Positions 39,531 to 53,779 of a stretch of 64,000 nucleotides of DNA are shown here, one piece after another (the stretch's first letter is position 1; each line of letters opens with the position of its first letter). The translations under genes and the position numbers were made by a program. A model generated the notes under the pieces. That model saw only the letters and a program-made list of their open reading frames with translations. It searched no databases and had not been told where the DNA came from. The DNA is from Viola odorata (lineage: Eukaryota > Streptophyta > Magnoliopsida > Malpighiales > Violaceae). The stretch lies in the NCBI GenBank assembly GCA_963691705.1, contig OY829545.1, forward strand, positions 15,885,569 through 15,949,568. The letters run 5' to 3'.

Positions 39531-40768
39531 AAACTTCAAAGTTCAGATTATGAGGTATGAGCTGAAGTTTTTTCTTAGGCAGTTGAAAATAGAAATGTGG
39601 ATGACGAAGACGTATTCCACATCTTGTCTGCTTCAAATCTCTGTCAGAACGGTATCCTTTATTACAGACACAGTCTCCAACCACCAGCCCATGTAAACTG
39701 CCAAACTCAGGTCCTCATGTCAACCCTTTTGTCTAACAAAATGTTTTTCGTCTGCAAAAATATCATTTTTAAATTCTTGTGCAAATCAATTTTCACACCA
39801 AGTTTGTGCAAAATAAAAATAGGTCAATGTCTTTTAATAGGATGATCGATATTATTCGTTTTGAATCCAATATTATACGATTTTTATTGGAACACTTAAC
39901 ACACTCATCACTTATTAGTTGAGAAATTATAAAAGAAATTACATGGCTTGAAAATTTTCTAATTTTAAGCAACATATCCGGGATTGAAATTAATCATATA
40001 TATATATATATATATATATTCGTTAATATAAGTAAAATAAAATGCAAATAAAATGCAAATAAAATCTATGGATACAATTTTGAGTAAACATAAAAAGGAT
40101 ACATTTTTCATTTTTCCTTTTAAAGTTAGGATTAAGTTGACACGTCTATCCAACTTATTAAGACTATATATTCTTGATCGGGTCCATTTCCGAGCTTTAA
40201 AATCCCAACCTAGGAACATCAAAATTCAAACTAGACTAGCTTTAGTTTATACCTAGACAGCAAAATCTCTCCTAACCTATATGTGATAGAAATGTTAAGG
40301 TAGTAATTGACAATACTCGTTTTTCATGAAAGATTTCTTTATCCATAAACACGTTGATTACACGTAAATTAATTGATGGTGAATTATTCCAGTTTAATCG
40401 ATTAGAAATTTTAAGTTCGAATTTTAAATATATGCGGACGTATTAAAATTTACGGAGAATAATTTTACTATCAATTCAGAATCCTATACGGGGCGAATTC
40501 AAAATAAACGTGAAACAGCTCACTTAACGATGATGATCGGATGATCACGGATCCGACACTGTGGTTATGCACGTGAAAGGATGATGGGGGGAAGTACATG
40601 GACAATCAAGAAATGGGATATAGATAGATCTTTTGATCGTTTTGACGGCAGATGATGATGATGGAGTTGTGTTTTGGACCACGTGATCTTTGGGTGGATC
40701 CCCATCAAGATTTGCAGTATCTAACAATGGTTCCTACTCTCCAGGTCCCCCGTGTTTTCCTGCCCGGA
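39531..40768. other. Intergenic DNA with a TA dinucleotide repeat
   Basis: An (AT)n tract of about 24 bp lies at 39996-40019. No gene was recognised. Short frames near 39597 and 40545 have no domain. Confidence 0.45.
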
Positions 40769-41429
40769 TAGGGCTGTACATAGGTCGAGTTGGGCCGATT
40801 ATGACTCATAACTATCACCAATCCGCTAAATATTTAGTGGGTCGGATTGGGCCGGTTATCCACCTATAACCCCTCAATCCGCCAACCAGTTGACAGACGG
40901 TTAACCGCGAGTTGGCGGTTATATGCGGTTATAGAAATACTAAAATTTTTTATAATATTTTGACCTGAAATTCAATACTTTGGCTTAAAATTCAAAATTT
41001 CTATACCAAATACAACTCCATTCTAATATAAACATCCAAAAGATCAAGTGCAACTGTAATATTCAAACCCAACTATCATTACTCTTGCAACCCAAAAGCC
41101 CCCTGTAAAGGAGAATAAATACAATTTCTAACAACCATGGTCGTGGCAGCAACCATAGATCTAAGCAAAACAGAAAGGCCATTCTCATGAATTGCTATGC
41201 AACTAAGAAAATGAATTTCAATTAATAATTGCGAGGTCATTCTTATAAACTTACTTATGATTATATACTTAGGGTTAATAGGTGGGTTGGGTCGGTTATA
41301 AGCGGGTTTTAAAAACTCGATCCGCTATCCGACCCAACCCAACTATAACGGGTCGGTTATATAACCGTTACCCGCAGTTATGACGGTTATGTTCTTTTGA
41401 CGGGTTGGGTCGGTTTTTTTACAGCCCTA
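40769..41429 (-). mobile_element. Second copy of the TAGGGCTGTACA hAT family, 661 bp
   Basis: It begins TAGGGCTGTACATAGGTCGAG and ends with the inverted TAGGGCTGTAAAAAAACC. The subterminal ACCGACCC/TAACCG arrays match 15848-17669, but in the opposite orientation and with a much larger internal deletion that leaves no transposase sequence. No matching 8-bp flanks were found (tgcccgga versus gaacgaac), so the insertion is old or rearranged. Confidence 0.82.
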
Positions 41430-43337
41430 GAACGAACAACTCCTCTCTCTGTTAGTACTTTTCATCAGCACATGCAACCACGGATGTATAACCAGTTGAA
41501 ATGCTGCACTACTCGAATTTAAAAAAAATTATATTCAACGAGATGAACAGATTATTAAATAATTTTAATAAAAAAAAGCAGAATTATATATTTTTACCGC
41601 AATTCTTTAGCTCATCACGGCTACTCTTTCGATCTTGGGGTTTATATTCTTCCAAGTATTCTAGTAGGTCGTGAACCCCAGCTCTTCCATGATATAGTGG
41701 GTGTGTGTGAGTTACACCAGTTGATTTTTTTTTTTTAAAAATTAAGACAACGAATTTGATTAATTAACGTCTGCAAGTACAAAAAGCGTGATCGTCTCGG
41801 GACATTCCTCTACCCAAACATTTTTTAAACCGGAAATCATAATCATTTGATTTAACTCATGTGCAGGAACATTCGTGATCCTTTTTGTGTGCGTAAAAGT
41901 GATTTTTTTATCTGGGTTTTACCACTCTTTTATTACCAAAATAAATAAATAACCACATCTATTTTTCTAGATGGATAATTAATAGGGTTCCACAAACAAT
42001 AAAAACTGGGTTGCTTTTTAATATAATTTTGATTTTTTTCCTTTACCGAAAACGACCCTCTAAAATTACCCTAAATAATATTTGTAAATTTTTTTTTACA
42101 TTGTAATTTTATAAATTAAACTTCATGACATTTTCATACAAGACTTAATGAAAAAAGGCCCAAAAAAAGACTAAAAGACCAAATTGAAGGATCAAGAAAA
42201 CTTTTATGACTAAATAGTGACAAAAGAAAAATCTAGGCACTAAATTGGTAGTTTCCCCATTTTTTGTTGTTGTAGATCATAAACATTATTAGAGTTGATT
42301 AAATTTAATTATGTTCGTATCGTCTTGTCTAATTACAAAGTAAAGCGCCAACAATATAGGTATGTAAATTATCAAGTAGTAGAAAGTAAGTGAAACATGG
42401 CACGATCGGGATTTCACGAGGTTAGGTAAAATGCCTAACTATCACTATTTCGTCCTTTTCGAAATGTGGGAAAGAAAATGTACGAAGGCGTGCTTAGTTG
42501 TATTTCATGATTTTGTGGTGTACAAATATAGCAAATTCCCATCTTTTACTCCATCTATTTCTTTAAAATATGTAATTTAGCTCTTTAATAAAATAAAACT
42601 TACAAATTGCATCGTTTCTCCGTAAATCTAAAATTTAGAAGTCCAAACTCTGACCTTTTATTATCGGCGCAACGAACAACTCGTGCGTTAAATAGGTTTA
42701 GTGGTGATTATATATCAAAAGAGTTATATAACACAATGGGTACACCTTAATCCGACTTAAGCAACCCTTGATATAGTATAGTAATAATAATCTAAATATA
42801 ATTATTAAACCGAGAAGCATACCCATTTATTAATTAAACACACTTAACCTTATTTTGCCAACATAATTAACTGACAATAATCATTCAGGGACCAGAGTTG
42901 GATTTTAATCTTAATTATAAATAAATATTCTGTGTCTTTTTTTGCATGGAAGCTACAATATAATTATTTTTAATTTAATGCTAGCAAGTTGTGCTAGGAT
43001 CATTATATAATTAATTTATGCATGTACTTAGCCCAAGTTCATTATTAAATTAAGCAAAAAAATGCTTTTGGACAAATCTTAAAAAGTTAGATTGTGTAAT
43101 TGATGAAGAATCAACCCCAAAGTGGCAGCAAAAAGGCATAAACATTCTAATTATTAACCCTAAATTCTAAGAGACAACATAGGCCAAGGGTAATTATGAT
43201 CTTAATTTGACTTCGTCTAAGCAAATGTAGCCTTAGATAGGAGCAAATCAAATCTCAATGTCTCCTTCATCTTTTATTTTGCATTATTCAAATTAAACTC
43301 GTCTTCATCATAAAACACATAAGTACCAAATATATTA
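41430..43337. other. AT-rich intergenic DNA
   Basis: No gene or intact transposon was recognised over about 1.9 kb. Confidence 0.4.
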
Positions 43338-43571
43338 CCCCCTCCGGTTCCAAACAAACAACGTTTACTATTTGGACACACATCTTAAGGAGGCCGGATG
43401 ATTCACTATTTGACTCCAAAAAATTCCGTACTTTTTTTTCGAACGTACGTTAATCCTTTACGTATGTTCGAAAAAAAGTATGAAATTTTTTGGGGTTAAA
43501 TAGTGAGTCATCCGATTTCCTTGAGATGCGTGTCCAAATAATAAGAATCGTTTGTTTGGAACCAAAGGGAG
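43338..43571. mobile_element. Foldback Stowaway-like MITE, 234 bp
   Basis: The element is flanked by TA on both sides. Its ends are CCCCCTCCGGTTCCAAACAA and, inverted, CTCCCTTTGGTTCCAAACAA. The arms share 'tatttggacac', 'aaggaggccggatgactcacta' (one base variable), 'cgtac' plus an A/T run, and the palindrome 'cgaacgtacgtt' near the centre. It is the best-preserved member of the family also seen at 2680, 14952 and 15335. Confidence 0.8.
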
Positions 43572-44857
43572 TATCATTTATTTAGCTAATAGTTACTTCC
43601 GAGCCACCCTCGCACTTTTAAAGTGTGACACTTTATATTTTTATATTCTAGTGATATTTTTACCTCTCTTATTAATGTGCCAGACTACACATATTTTGAT
43701 AATTTTGAGTATGACACATTAGCAAAATGAACCAAAAGAGCTAAAATATGTCATTAAAAATAAAAGTACAAGCGTTGATTTACTAAAAAAAAAAACTTAT
43801 TTGTGCATGATCACACTTTAGGTGGTTGCCAAATAAATGTACAACTATATTTTCTTAGCGGGTCTAGTAGGTTGGATCTCTTGTAAGATAAAACCACACA
43901 TATATTTAGATTCATCTTGACAAATACTCCTCCCCCAAATAGAGAATTTTGCAACTTCATATCCATAAAAGGGAGTTTTTCTAAAGAGAGAATTCCTTCT
44001 AAGTACATGTCCTAAAAGAAATCTTAGAGATTCTTTTAATATATTCCACTGTTTTTCCTACAACAGGAAACCATTTTGATTACATATTCTATAGTTTGTA
44101 TGAATGAAAAGAGAAAACTACAAGGGTACACAATAAATTAACCTAACTTGACTAGTTTTGTCCATTAGATGTCAATCTAAGGGTCCAAAATTCATCAAAT
44201 AGCCACAAAATCTGTGGGTGGTTTTGGAATTTGGAATCATCATCATGATGACCACCATCAAACATTTCAAAGAAACACAATAGAATAGATTGATTTTTAA
44301 TTTTCCTTTCTTCCTTCCTCTATTTCTTTCCTACTTTTTTATTCTTAAATTTATTAGGGTAGAAATAATCATGTTCATACCTGATTAATCAATTAAAAAG
44401 TAAAGCACTCATATAATATGTAATTTCTCTACATATAAGGATCGAATCTGCGACCTCTTACTTATAAAAATGAAAATGCAAAACCACTCACACCATCTAA
44501 ATAACTAACTGTTGTTCCTCTCTTTGAATTGTGATATAACATTGAGCAAATAAGTCATAGAAATGGATCCAAGGTCATGTCCTTGCATATCTTTGACAAA
44601 ACTTTGCATGTTCCAAACAGGACTTCAAACTCCAAAGATTTTTTCCTCTGCATCCAAAGATTTCCATCTCCATTTTCATGCAATTTCCCCTTCTCTTCTC
44701 CCTCCCTCCTCCTATTTATATCCACCTCACCCTTCCTTTTCATATCCATAAATTCACCCTCTCCTCCATTCAATTCTTTATCATAGTACAATCCTCCTTT
44801 CTTTCTCCAATTCTTTATTTCTTGGATCTTCTTTTTCACCTGAGGAAAACAAAAAAT
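43572..44857. promoter_or_regulatory. Upstream region of the cytokinin dehydrogenase gene
   Basis: No gene was seen. A TATA-like 'tatttatatcc' lies at about 44709-44719, some 140 bp before the start codon, within a C/T-rich leader. It is a plausible core promoter. Confidence 0.4.
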
Positions 44858-47023
<2,166 letters not shown>

Positions 47024-47458
47024 GGCTTTTTGTTGCATTAATCCTTTTGTTTTTTGCTTTCCAGTAGCAACTATGGTCCAAAACATGATAGGACAGATTT
47101 CTTTCTAGGGATTTCACTCTTTATATTCAGTATTACCTGTAAATATATAATCTAGCCTCGCAAGCTGAATAAAGAACTTATTCTTAGAGAAAGCAAAAAC
47201 ATTCCTTTTTCTTTAAAAAAAAAAATAACAAATTATTATCAGAAATAAAAAACGTCAAAATTGATAATAGTCAAATGATGCTCGATCTTAACTAAAATAA
47301 TTTGAATTTTGAAAGTTACATCTTTTAAGGTTCAATTTGCTCGAAAAAAAATACGAGGAAGATCTAAAAAATAAATGAATAAAGAATGAGTTCTGAGGAA
47401 GGAAAAAAGAGAAACTGCAAAGGATTGGATGGTGAAATTTTGCGGCCTATGCATCTTA
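47024..47458. other. 3' flank of the CKX gene
   Basis: This is 3' UTR with AATAAA at 47168-47173, then AT-rich DNA up to a transposon with a TTA target copy at 47456-47458. Confidence 0.5.
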
Positions 47459-48572
47459 GACCATCCACACCAATGTGTTTTTGGTGTGGATTTTTGGGTG
47501 TTTTTGGGTGTTATTCAAGGCAGCAATGGGTTTTTGGGTGTCTTTGAGCAGGCAGCACGCCCGCGTTTTTCTGACTTTTGCATTTATAAAAAAAAAAAAA
47601 AAATTAGATGGACCAATGGCAGCGCGCCACGCGTGCGCTGCCAGGGCATTGGTCACGAATTCTTTATTTCCCCCTCATTTTTTAAATGGGGTTGTTCATA
47701 ATAAATACTGAAAATATTTTTATAAAAAATATACCATTATTTTTAATTTTTTGAGATCTATAAACAGAGACTAGGTTTGTATTATTTGGACACTAAAAAA
47801 AATTCGAGTTTTTTACATTTTTTTTCTTTTTTTTCTTTTTTAAATGCATTTTTTCATAATAATTATTCAAAATAATTTTATAAAAAATATACCATTATTT
47901 TTAATTTTTTGAGATCTATAAATTGAGACTAGATTTGTATTATTTGAACACTAAAAAAAATTCGAGTTTTTTACATTTATTTCTTTTTTAAATGCATTTT
48001 TTCATAATAATTACTCAAAATAATTATAAAAATTATATATATATATACATATATATATATATTTAGATCTATAATTACTTAAAACACCACATGTGATTTG
48101 AACGAAATTATTGTGAAATAGATTTAAAAAAATTATTTCTCAAGTTTAGGTATCTTTAGTGTGTATTTTCTTGTTCGTTTGCAATAATCTATCTATGTTT
48201 GATTTACTGATTGATAAATAAAATCGTATGTTATTTTAAAAAAATATTATATTATTTATTGTATTAAAAAAGTATAGATTTTGTGAAATATGAAAAAAAA
48301 ATATGAAATTTAATTAATTTTTATTAAAAATATATTATTTATTATTTATTATATTATAAATAATTATTATTATAGTAATTATAAATGTTAATAAGAAAAA
48401 GAAATGAAAGTTAATGGAAAGCTGATGTGGAAGAGAGAGAGTGAATAACACCCGGAAAAACACATTACTGTGAGAAGTGGGTGTTATTTGAAAATTTGGT
48501 TGGGTGTTAAGCTAATGTGGCAGGAGAAAAAGTGAATAACACCCTAAATTTGACACCCACTGCCGTGGATAG
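47459..48572. mobile_element. PIF/Harbinger-like non-autonomous element, about 1.1 kb
   Basis: The ends are GACCATCCACACCAATGTG and, inverted, CTATCCACGGCAGTGGGTG. Each is flanked by TTA (47456-47458 and 48573-48575), the PIF/Harbinger target site. Subterminal regions repeat 'gggtgttatt' and its complement 'aataacaccc'. The core is AT-rich and contains a diverged tandem repeat of about 150 bp (starting near 47695, 47853 and 48001). There is no transposase. Confidence 0.7.
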
Positions 48573-49553
48573 TTAAGATGAATGGGGGGGGGGGGGGCAC
48601 AGAGTGTTTTCAGCCTGCAGGCATCCAGGAGACATCACCCTACCATCACTTCATCGACCCTTTCTTTTAAATTAAAATAATAATCATTCTACAAATGACT
48701 ATGTTTATTTCTTTATTTAACCTTTTTTTTCCTAACTCCTCCAAGAACCTTCTTAATCATTTTTATAGTTTATAAGTTTATTCGGCACCTGAATAATATT
48801 TTTTTATTAAAAAAATAGTCGATTGATTCAATCGGGTCAGATATAAGTAAAATGTTTAAGGTTGCGTGTGAATTGCTTGTAATACAACTCTTTTATTTAA
48901 GAATCGAACCCCATTTGAATCACGATATCTTATTAATTTTCATAAAAAGAATATGTAAATGTATTATAAGTTGTTTTTTTGTTTTTGTTGGTGTGAACAA
49001 ATGCATGTGTGTATGTATAGTGGTTTTTTCTTCCGGGTGGAATCATACCAAACTTTGTAAATTAAACATAGCTGTAAAGCCACCTCCTTTAGAGAAGTGT
49101 CTCAGCTCATCCACAACTTTTTTTTTCAAGTTGCTTTTGAAAATAGACTTTCTTAATTAGATCTCATTCTATTTCCAAAAGTGGAAAATGTTGCAAATAC
49201 ACAAAGGGAAATGGAAGAGTTATATTAATATTACTTCCAAAAATCTATTGAAGTTAAGCATTCCTAGGTTGAACCTTCCTTTGTTTTATTTAATTTTTAG
49301 AGCTAAAAACTAATGAGCCGACTTAAACTTTCTTGGGCTTATCATTTAAAATGGGTTTCTTTCAGTTTATGTGGGCTTATAGTTGACAGTGGTGTAATAC
49401 TGTTGGGCCAGATGGTATCTCATGGGCCTGTAAAAATTTCTTATATGATGAGTAAATAAATGAAACATGAAAGAAGGGCTCTTTTCGGTGGTAGTGACGA
49501 AAATAAAAAATCTAACGTGTCTTGTTACTGCCCAAACCCATTTCTCCACTTCT
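48573..49553. other. Intergenic DNA with a poly-G run
   Basis: A run of 14 G lies at 48584-48597, next to the Harbinger-like element. The rest is AT-rich with no recognised gene. The final about 100 bp lies before the CFM-like remnant and contains 'tgggcc'/'gggcctg' motifs. Confidence 0.45.
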
Positions 49554-50520
49554 ATGGCGCTCTCTCTTGATAATTCTAACACATATCTTCTTCCCCATCC
49601 CCAACTCTATACCACAGGTAGTAGTAGTAGCCTCAAAGCTTCGAAATTTAGAATTTCTTGTAGTTGCGATCACAAAGTTCAAGTTAAGGCGACAAGTTAT
49701 AAGAGAGAGTTAAGGCCTTGCTTCCTTGAGCAAGTTCAGAGTAAATGGTCCCAAAAACTCCCTTCAACGAGAGAAAAGTTTCCATGGCAAGAACAAGAAC
49801 ACCAGTACCAGCACCTATTAGAAGAGAAAGAAGACTTAGAGGAAGATGAGGAAGACGAAGAGGACGAGGAAGAGGCAGAGTTAGCAAATGATGGAAGCCC
49901 ACCTGTGAGTTTTTCTGTACCTAATCACTTAATTTCAGCTCCTTGGGTACATGGAATCAAACATGAAAACACCCATTTGAATCTCCACGCAAGAAGGAAT
50001 ATAATGTGGCAAATGGGTTTTTCAAGGAGAGTGAGGTTGATGAGAAAGAAGGTAACATGGCAATTGGGTTTCCTAAGAGCAGTGATGATAGGGAAGAGAT
50101 TGTAGGAAAGAAGGTTAACTTTGATGATGCTTCATTTGAGTTAGACAGAGATGAGGAAAGGGTAGCGATTAAGGATTCCGATGGCACGAAACCATCTAGT
50201 GACTATGTTGTTATTAACAGCGATAGTAGTTTGATTGGACTGCCGTGGAGGGAGGAAGAGGAGCAACACTGCATTATTTTCTTGGCATTGTTATAGTGTA
50301 ATCTAGGAGTATAGAGGAGTTTCTTTGTTAGATATCAAAAGTAGGTAAGATTTTTCAGCAAATTATCGATGGACGATCTTACTTGCTGGTATGTGCCTCA
50401 GGATGAAGGGAAGGACGATGAAGGGGAGGAGGAACATGTTGGAGCATATATGACACCAGCGATGAGGACATGCATGATCGAAATGAAAAACGAAAGCATG
50501 CTACAAGAAGATGAGATTGT
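49554..50520 (+). pseudogene. CRM-domain splicing factor (CFM-like), broken and truncated
   Basis: The first about 150 codons look like the plastid-targeted N-terminus of a CRM-domain group II intron splicing factor. They start MALSLDNSNTYLLPHPQ, with a Ser-rich transit-like leader, an acidic stretch, then SAPWVHG, a phrase typical of the segment before the first CRM domain. Around 49985-50005 the similarity moves to another frame, which continues to about 50220 and ends SSLIGLPWREEEE before a stop at 50294-50296. No CRM domain (GxxG RNA-binding fold) follows. An acidic tail-like segment (50403-50514: DEGKDDEGEEEHVGAYM or IYDTSDEDMHDRNEKRK in the next frame) may be the C-terminal end of the same gene. 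The picture fits loss of the middle plus a frameshift. A single frame error would not restore the CRM domains. Confidence 0.6.
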
Positions 50521-50640
50521 AAATTTTTTTCTTAACTGATTTGTTGGGTTAAGATGATGCGGCTTCGAGTTTCAAAAAGAACATCAAAAGCAAGCATTTG
50601 ATATCAAGATCTTTGGGGATGAAGCACATCATAGCAGAGC

Positions 50641-50720
50641 TTTGCTTTTGTTATATATCAACTCCTATGATTTCGAAGAGTTTGCTTTTGTTATATATCA
50701 ACTCTTATGATTTCGAAGAG
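50641..50720. repeat. 40-bp tandem duplication
   Basis: Bases 50641-50680 are repeated at 50681-50720 with one difference (actcctatg versus actcttatg). It lies just downstream of the CFM-like remnant. Confidence 0.95.
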
Positions 50721-50985
50721 TTTCACGTATTCCACGTGTGGTGCTTCTGAGTTGCTAGTTGTAACTATTTCGGTATTTCCTTGTAATACACACTGCTCTT
50801 AATGATCGTTCTTCATGGCAACGGAAAACCAGTGGCATTTACTTTTACAATACAAGAAAATTTATCTGAGGTTTTAATATGATGGAATAATAAAGATGTT
50901 TCTAGGCTTCTACCATTCAATACTACAAGAAAAATGCTGTCAAGGGCAAGGCTACAGAGAATTGAATACGGCTTCCTATAGTTAA

Positions 50986-53150
50986 TCACATAACCATGCC
51001 CTTGTCCTGCAGCACCGTTGCCTTTATTGAGCTCAGAACTATAGAGGCTAGCTCAGCTTGATGGGAGGTGTATGAGTGATTTGCTCCTTCAATGACATGT
51101 AGTTTGTGATTAGGTATGATCTTGGCGAATTCATGTGCATCTTCGACAGGGATCACCTCATCTGCGGATCCATGGATCGTGAAGACCCTGCATGTGGAGT
51201 AGTGGTGAGTCAAAGGCGCATACACAACCAATTTACTGACCATTCAACAATTCTAGCAGTAAATGCTCCATTTCATCCACTAATTAACTGGAGAATAGCA
51301 AGGTTTCTCCATGGGAAACAACTTCTTTAGCTACAAACTATACAACTGGACTTTCATACCATGTCACATAGGAAGAACCCAGAAAAGAAAAGAAAATGAT
51401 ATGACAACTACAATAAACAGTTCTGGAAAGAAAAAAGGACTGCTACAATGGAAATTATGCACACCTGCATTCTTTATCAATTAGAAGGCATGCCTCATTC
51501 ATATCTATGTTGAGGCGATCCATCAAACTCTCATGAGTAACACGATAAATAACATCTCCTACAGAAGTTAAAAACCAATTAGTGTTTTGAATGTGTTTGT
51601 GTATATCTGAGAGATAGAATTACTCGACCATGATGTAGATGGATAATTGAAACTCTTCCTAGTTTAGAAGATTGGATAAGAAAAAGGAATCACCTGCTTT
51701 ATTCTTAACGTCAAAGAATCCATCTCCCTTGATCTTTTCAATGAATTCCTTCCCAAACCGGTCCTCAATGCCTCTCTTCAGATCATAACGCCCAGAAAGA
51801 TTGACAACTGTACTGATATCATGGTACTTGGAAGCATAAAGAAGTACCACACCACCCCCTGAAATAACTTTGTTCAGAACAAGAGCTTTCCAATATGGCA
51901 ACAAGAGGCAGAAACTTGAAGCACAAGATGATATTAGCGGATAAACAAGATGAAAACACAGACATCACTAGCACAGTCAAAAACAACCAGACCATTAAGT
52001 GTCAATACCCCCCATCGACATAATTCACACTCTATCCGCTACCACCTTACTGCCGGCACAGCTAGATCAAGTAAAAGTTTCAGGTGTGCTGCTATCTACA
52101 GCCATGATGATTCGCATCATCATTTCCAATTCACCATAACCTCTACATTCCAACAATATCCCACCACCATTCAAATGATATAAACTTGTCAATGTGTTGC
52201 AGAGTTACTCCTCATTACTTTTCTACTACTTTTCATGACAGCCAAAAATTCAGCATAACATAAACCAACTAACCAGATGTTCCATGACAGATCCAAGTCA
52301 TCCGAATGACTTCTTTTATATGAATTTTATCTTTTCATCGGACAAAATGCACTATGATAATTCGATACCTTTACTATGCCCCACAATGGCATGTACATCA
52401 CGATTTGCTCCTCTAAAATGTTCAATCACCGAACGCAAATCCTCAGCCTCTTTCCAGTAGTTCCCATACTCAAACGAACCCTCACTTTCCCTAAAAGAAG
52501 CCACAACCAAATTATAACCCACAAATTACAATATATTAAACGAAGTGCCAATCACTAGTCAAATTCACAGCTTACCCGTTTCCAGCAAAGTCAAAACGGA
52601 AGGCACTGATTCCTTCCTTTTCTAACGCCGCCGCAAGGTTCACCATAGTTTCTGTCTCCTGCACATACAATATAGCAAAGCGTAAGTGAGACATTAACAT
52701 GGTTTAAAAAGAGAAGGTGAGAAATGGGAGCGAGACAACGAACTTTAGTAGAGCGAAACCCGTGGCATAGGATGACGATTTCTTTTGCTCCAGTATCGTG
52801 CAACAAGCCCACAAGATTCTCACCATGTTTGTTTGGTATAGTGATTTTCTGCTGCTGAATAACTGTAAACCAAGCATTATCTTCATTAATTTGATAGTTT
52901 TTTCCGCGCGACAATAATGAACAAGAGCATATGTAACGAACTCGTAACCAACTAGTTATGCAATGTTACCGGGTTCTGGAGCGGATTGGGCGGCCATAGT
53001 GAGGGGAACGGCGAAGATGCGGCGGCGTAGTGAGCCAATGCGTGCCTGAGGAAGAGCAAGAAAGGACGGTGGTGAAATTGATGAAGGGAGGGGTGTTCTG
53101 GTAATAAGGGAATTTGAGAAATTACTATAATTAGAAATAAGAGTTTTCAT
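50986..53150 (-). CDS. Alpha/beta-hydrolase (serine esterase/S33-like), probably plastid-targeted
   Basis: Alpha/beta-hydrolase fold enzyme of 321 residues, substrate unknown. Seven exons fit: 53150-52970, 52862-52744, 52658-52576, 52490-52369, 51858-51694, 51558-51465 and 51187-50986, all in phase. The N-terminus is rich in Ser/Thr/Arg and lacks acidic residues (MKTLISNYSNFSNSLITRTP), like a chloroplast transit peptide. A second Met (MAAQSAPEP) could give a cytosolic form. The core has the strand-loop VILCHGF (oxyanion region), FDFAGNGES, the nucleophile elbow GHSKGG (Ser catalytic), the acid in IHGSADEVIPVEDA and the histidine in IEGANHSYTSH. The visible catalytic triad is therefore Ser-Asp-His. 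Family members are annotated as esterase/lipase or serine aminopeptidase S33, and the precise reaction cannot be read from sequence. Confidence 0.9.
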
Positions 53151-53779
53151 TTCTTAAAAAATGGAATTTAAATAATTACTGATTTCGTGGAGATCAGATC
53201 AGCTTCCTGTCTGAGCGCGGTCTCTACTCTTTTACGCGCCTCCGATAGAGCTCAGCTCAGCTCAGCTACGTCTGGCGATCTGTCCTTCACTTGTCGGATA
53301 ATATAGTTAATCGTATGACATGTCGTTATTTCTTTGTAAAATGATGGTAAATTACTACAAGCAATTAGAAGTACTTTTTTCATTTTTTATTTTCCTTTGG
53401 TAAAGAAATCGTAATCTTTGAATAAATCTATTATATAAAAAGTAAAAAAGATGAAAAATTGAAAAATAAAAAAATACTACTTATTCACAAATTGTCTGAA
53501 AAATAAAAAAATTATATTAAAAAAATCATGACTATACTCAAACGAGTTATAGTTTCTAAGTAACATTAGCATCAAAACGTTAATCAAGAGATGATATTAT
53601 AAGAGAGTTTTGATTTTCTCTCAAGCCATCACTAAAGATTTACCGGGAAGTTAATAGGGTATTACTTAGTATGAGTAAATTATTAGCATTTGATATTGAA
53701 AATCTGAATACAAGAACATTTTCTTTTGTTTTTTTCCCTGAACACAACTTCTTCATAATAATCCCGATTGACACGTCAA
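53151..53779. other. Intergenic region between hydrolase and Dabb gene
   Basis: This is the promoter side of the hydrolase, including an 'agctcagctcagctcagct' micro-repeat near 53251-53270, then AT-rich DNA forming the 3' flank of the Dabb gene. No gene was seen. Confidence 0.45.

Noticed and set aside
34155..44857. Conserved microRNA precursor in the long intergenic region
   Set aside because: I looked for mature sequences of common plant families (miR156, 159, 160, 164, 166, 167, 171, 172, 390, 396) and found no match by eye. A proper search could differ.
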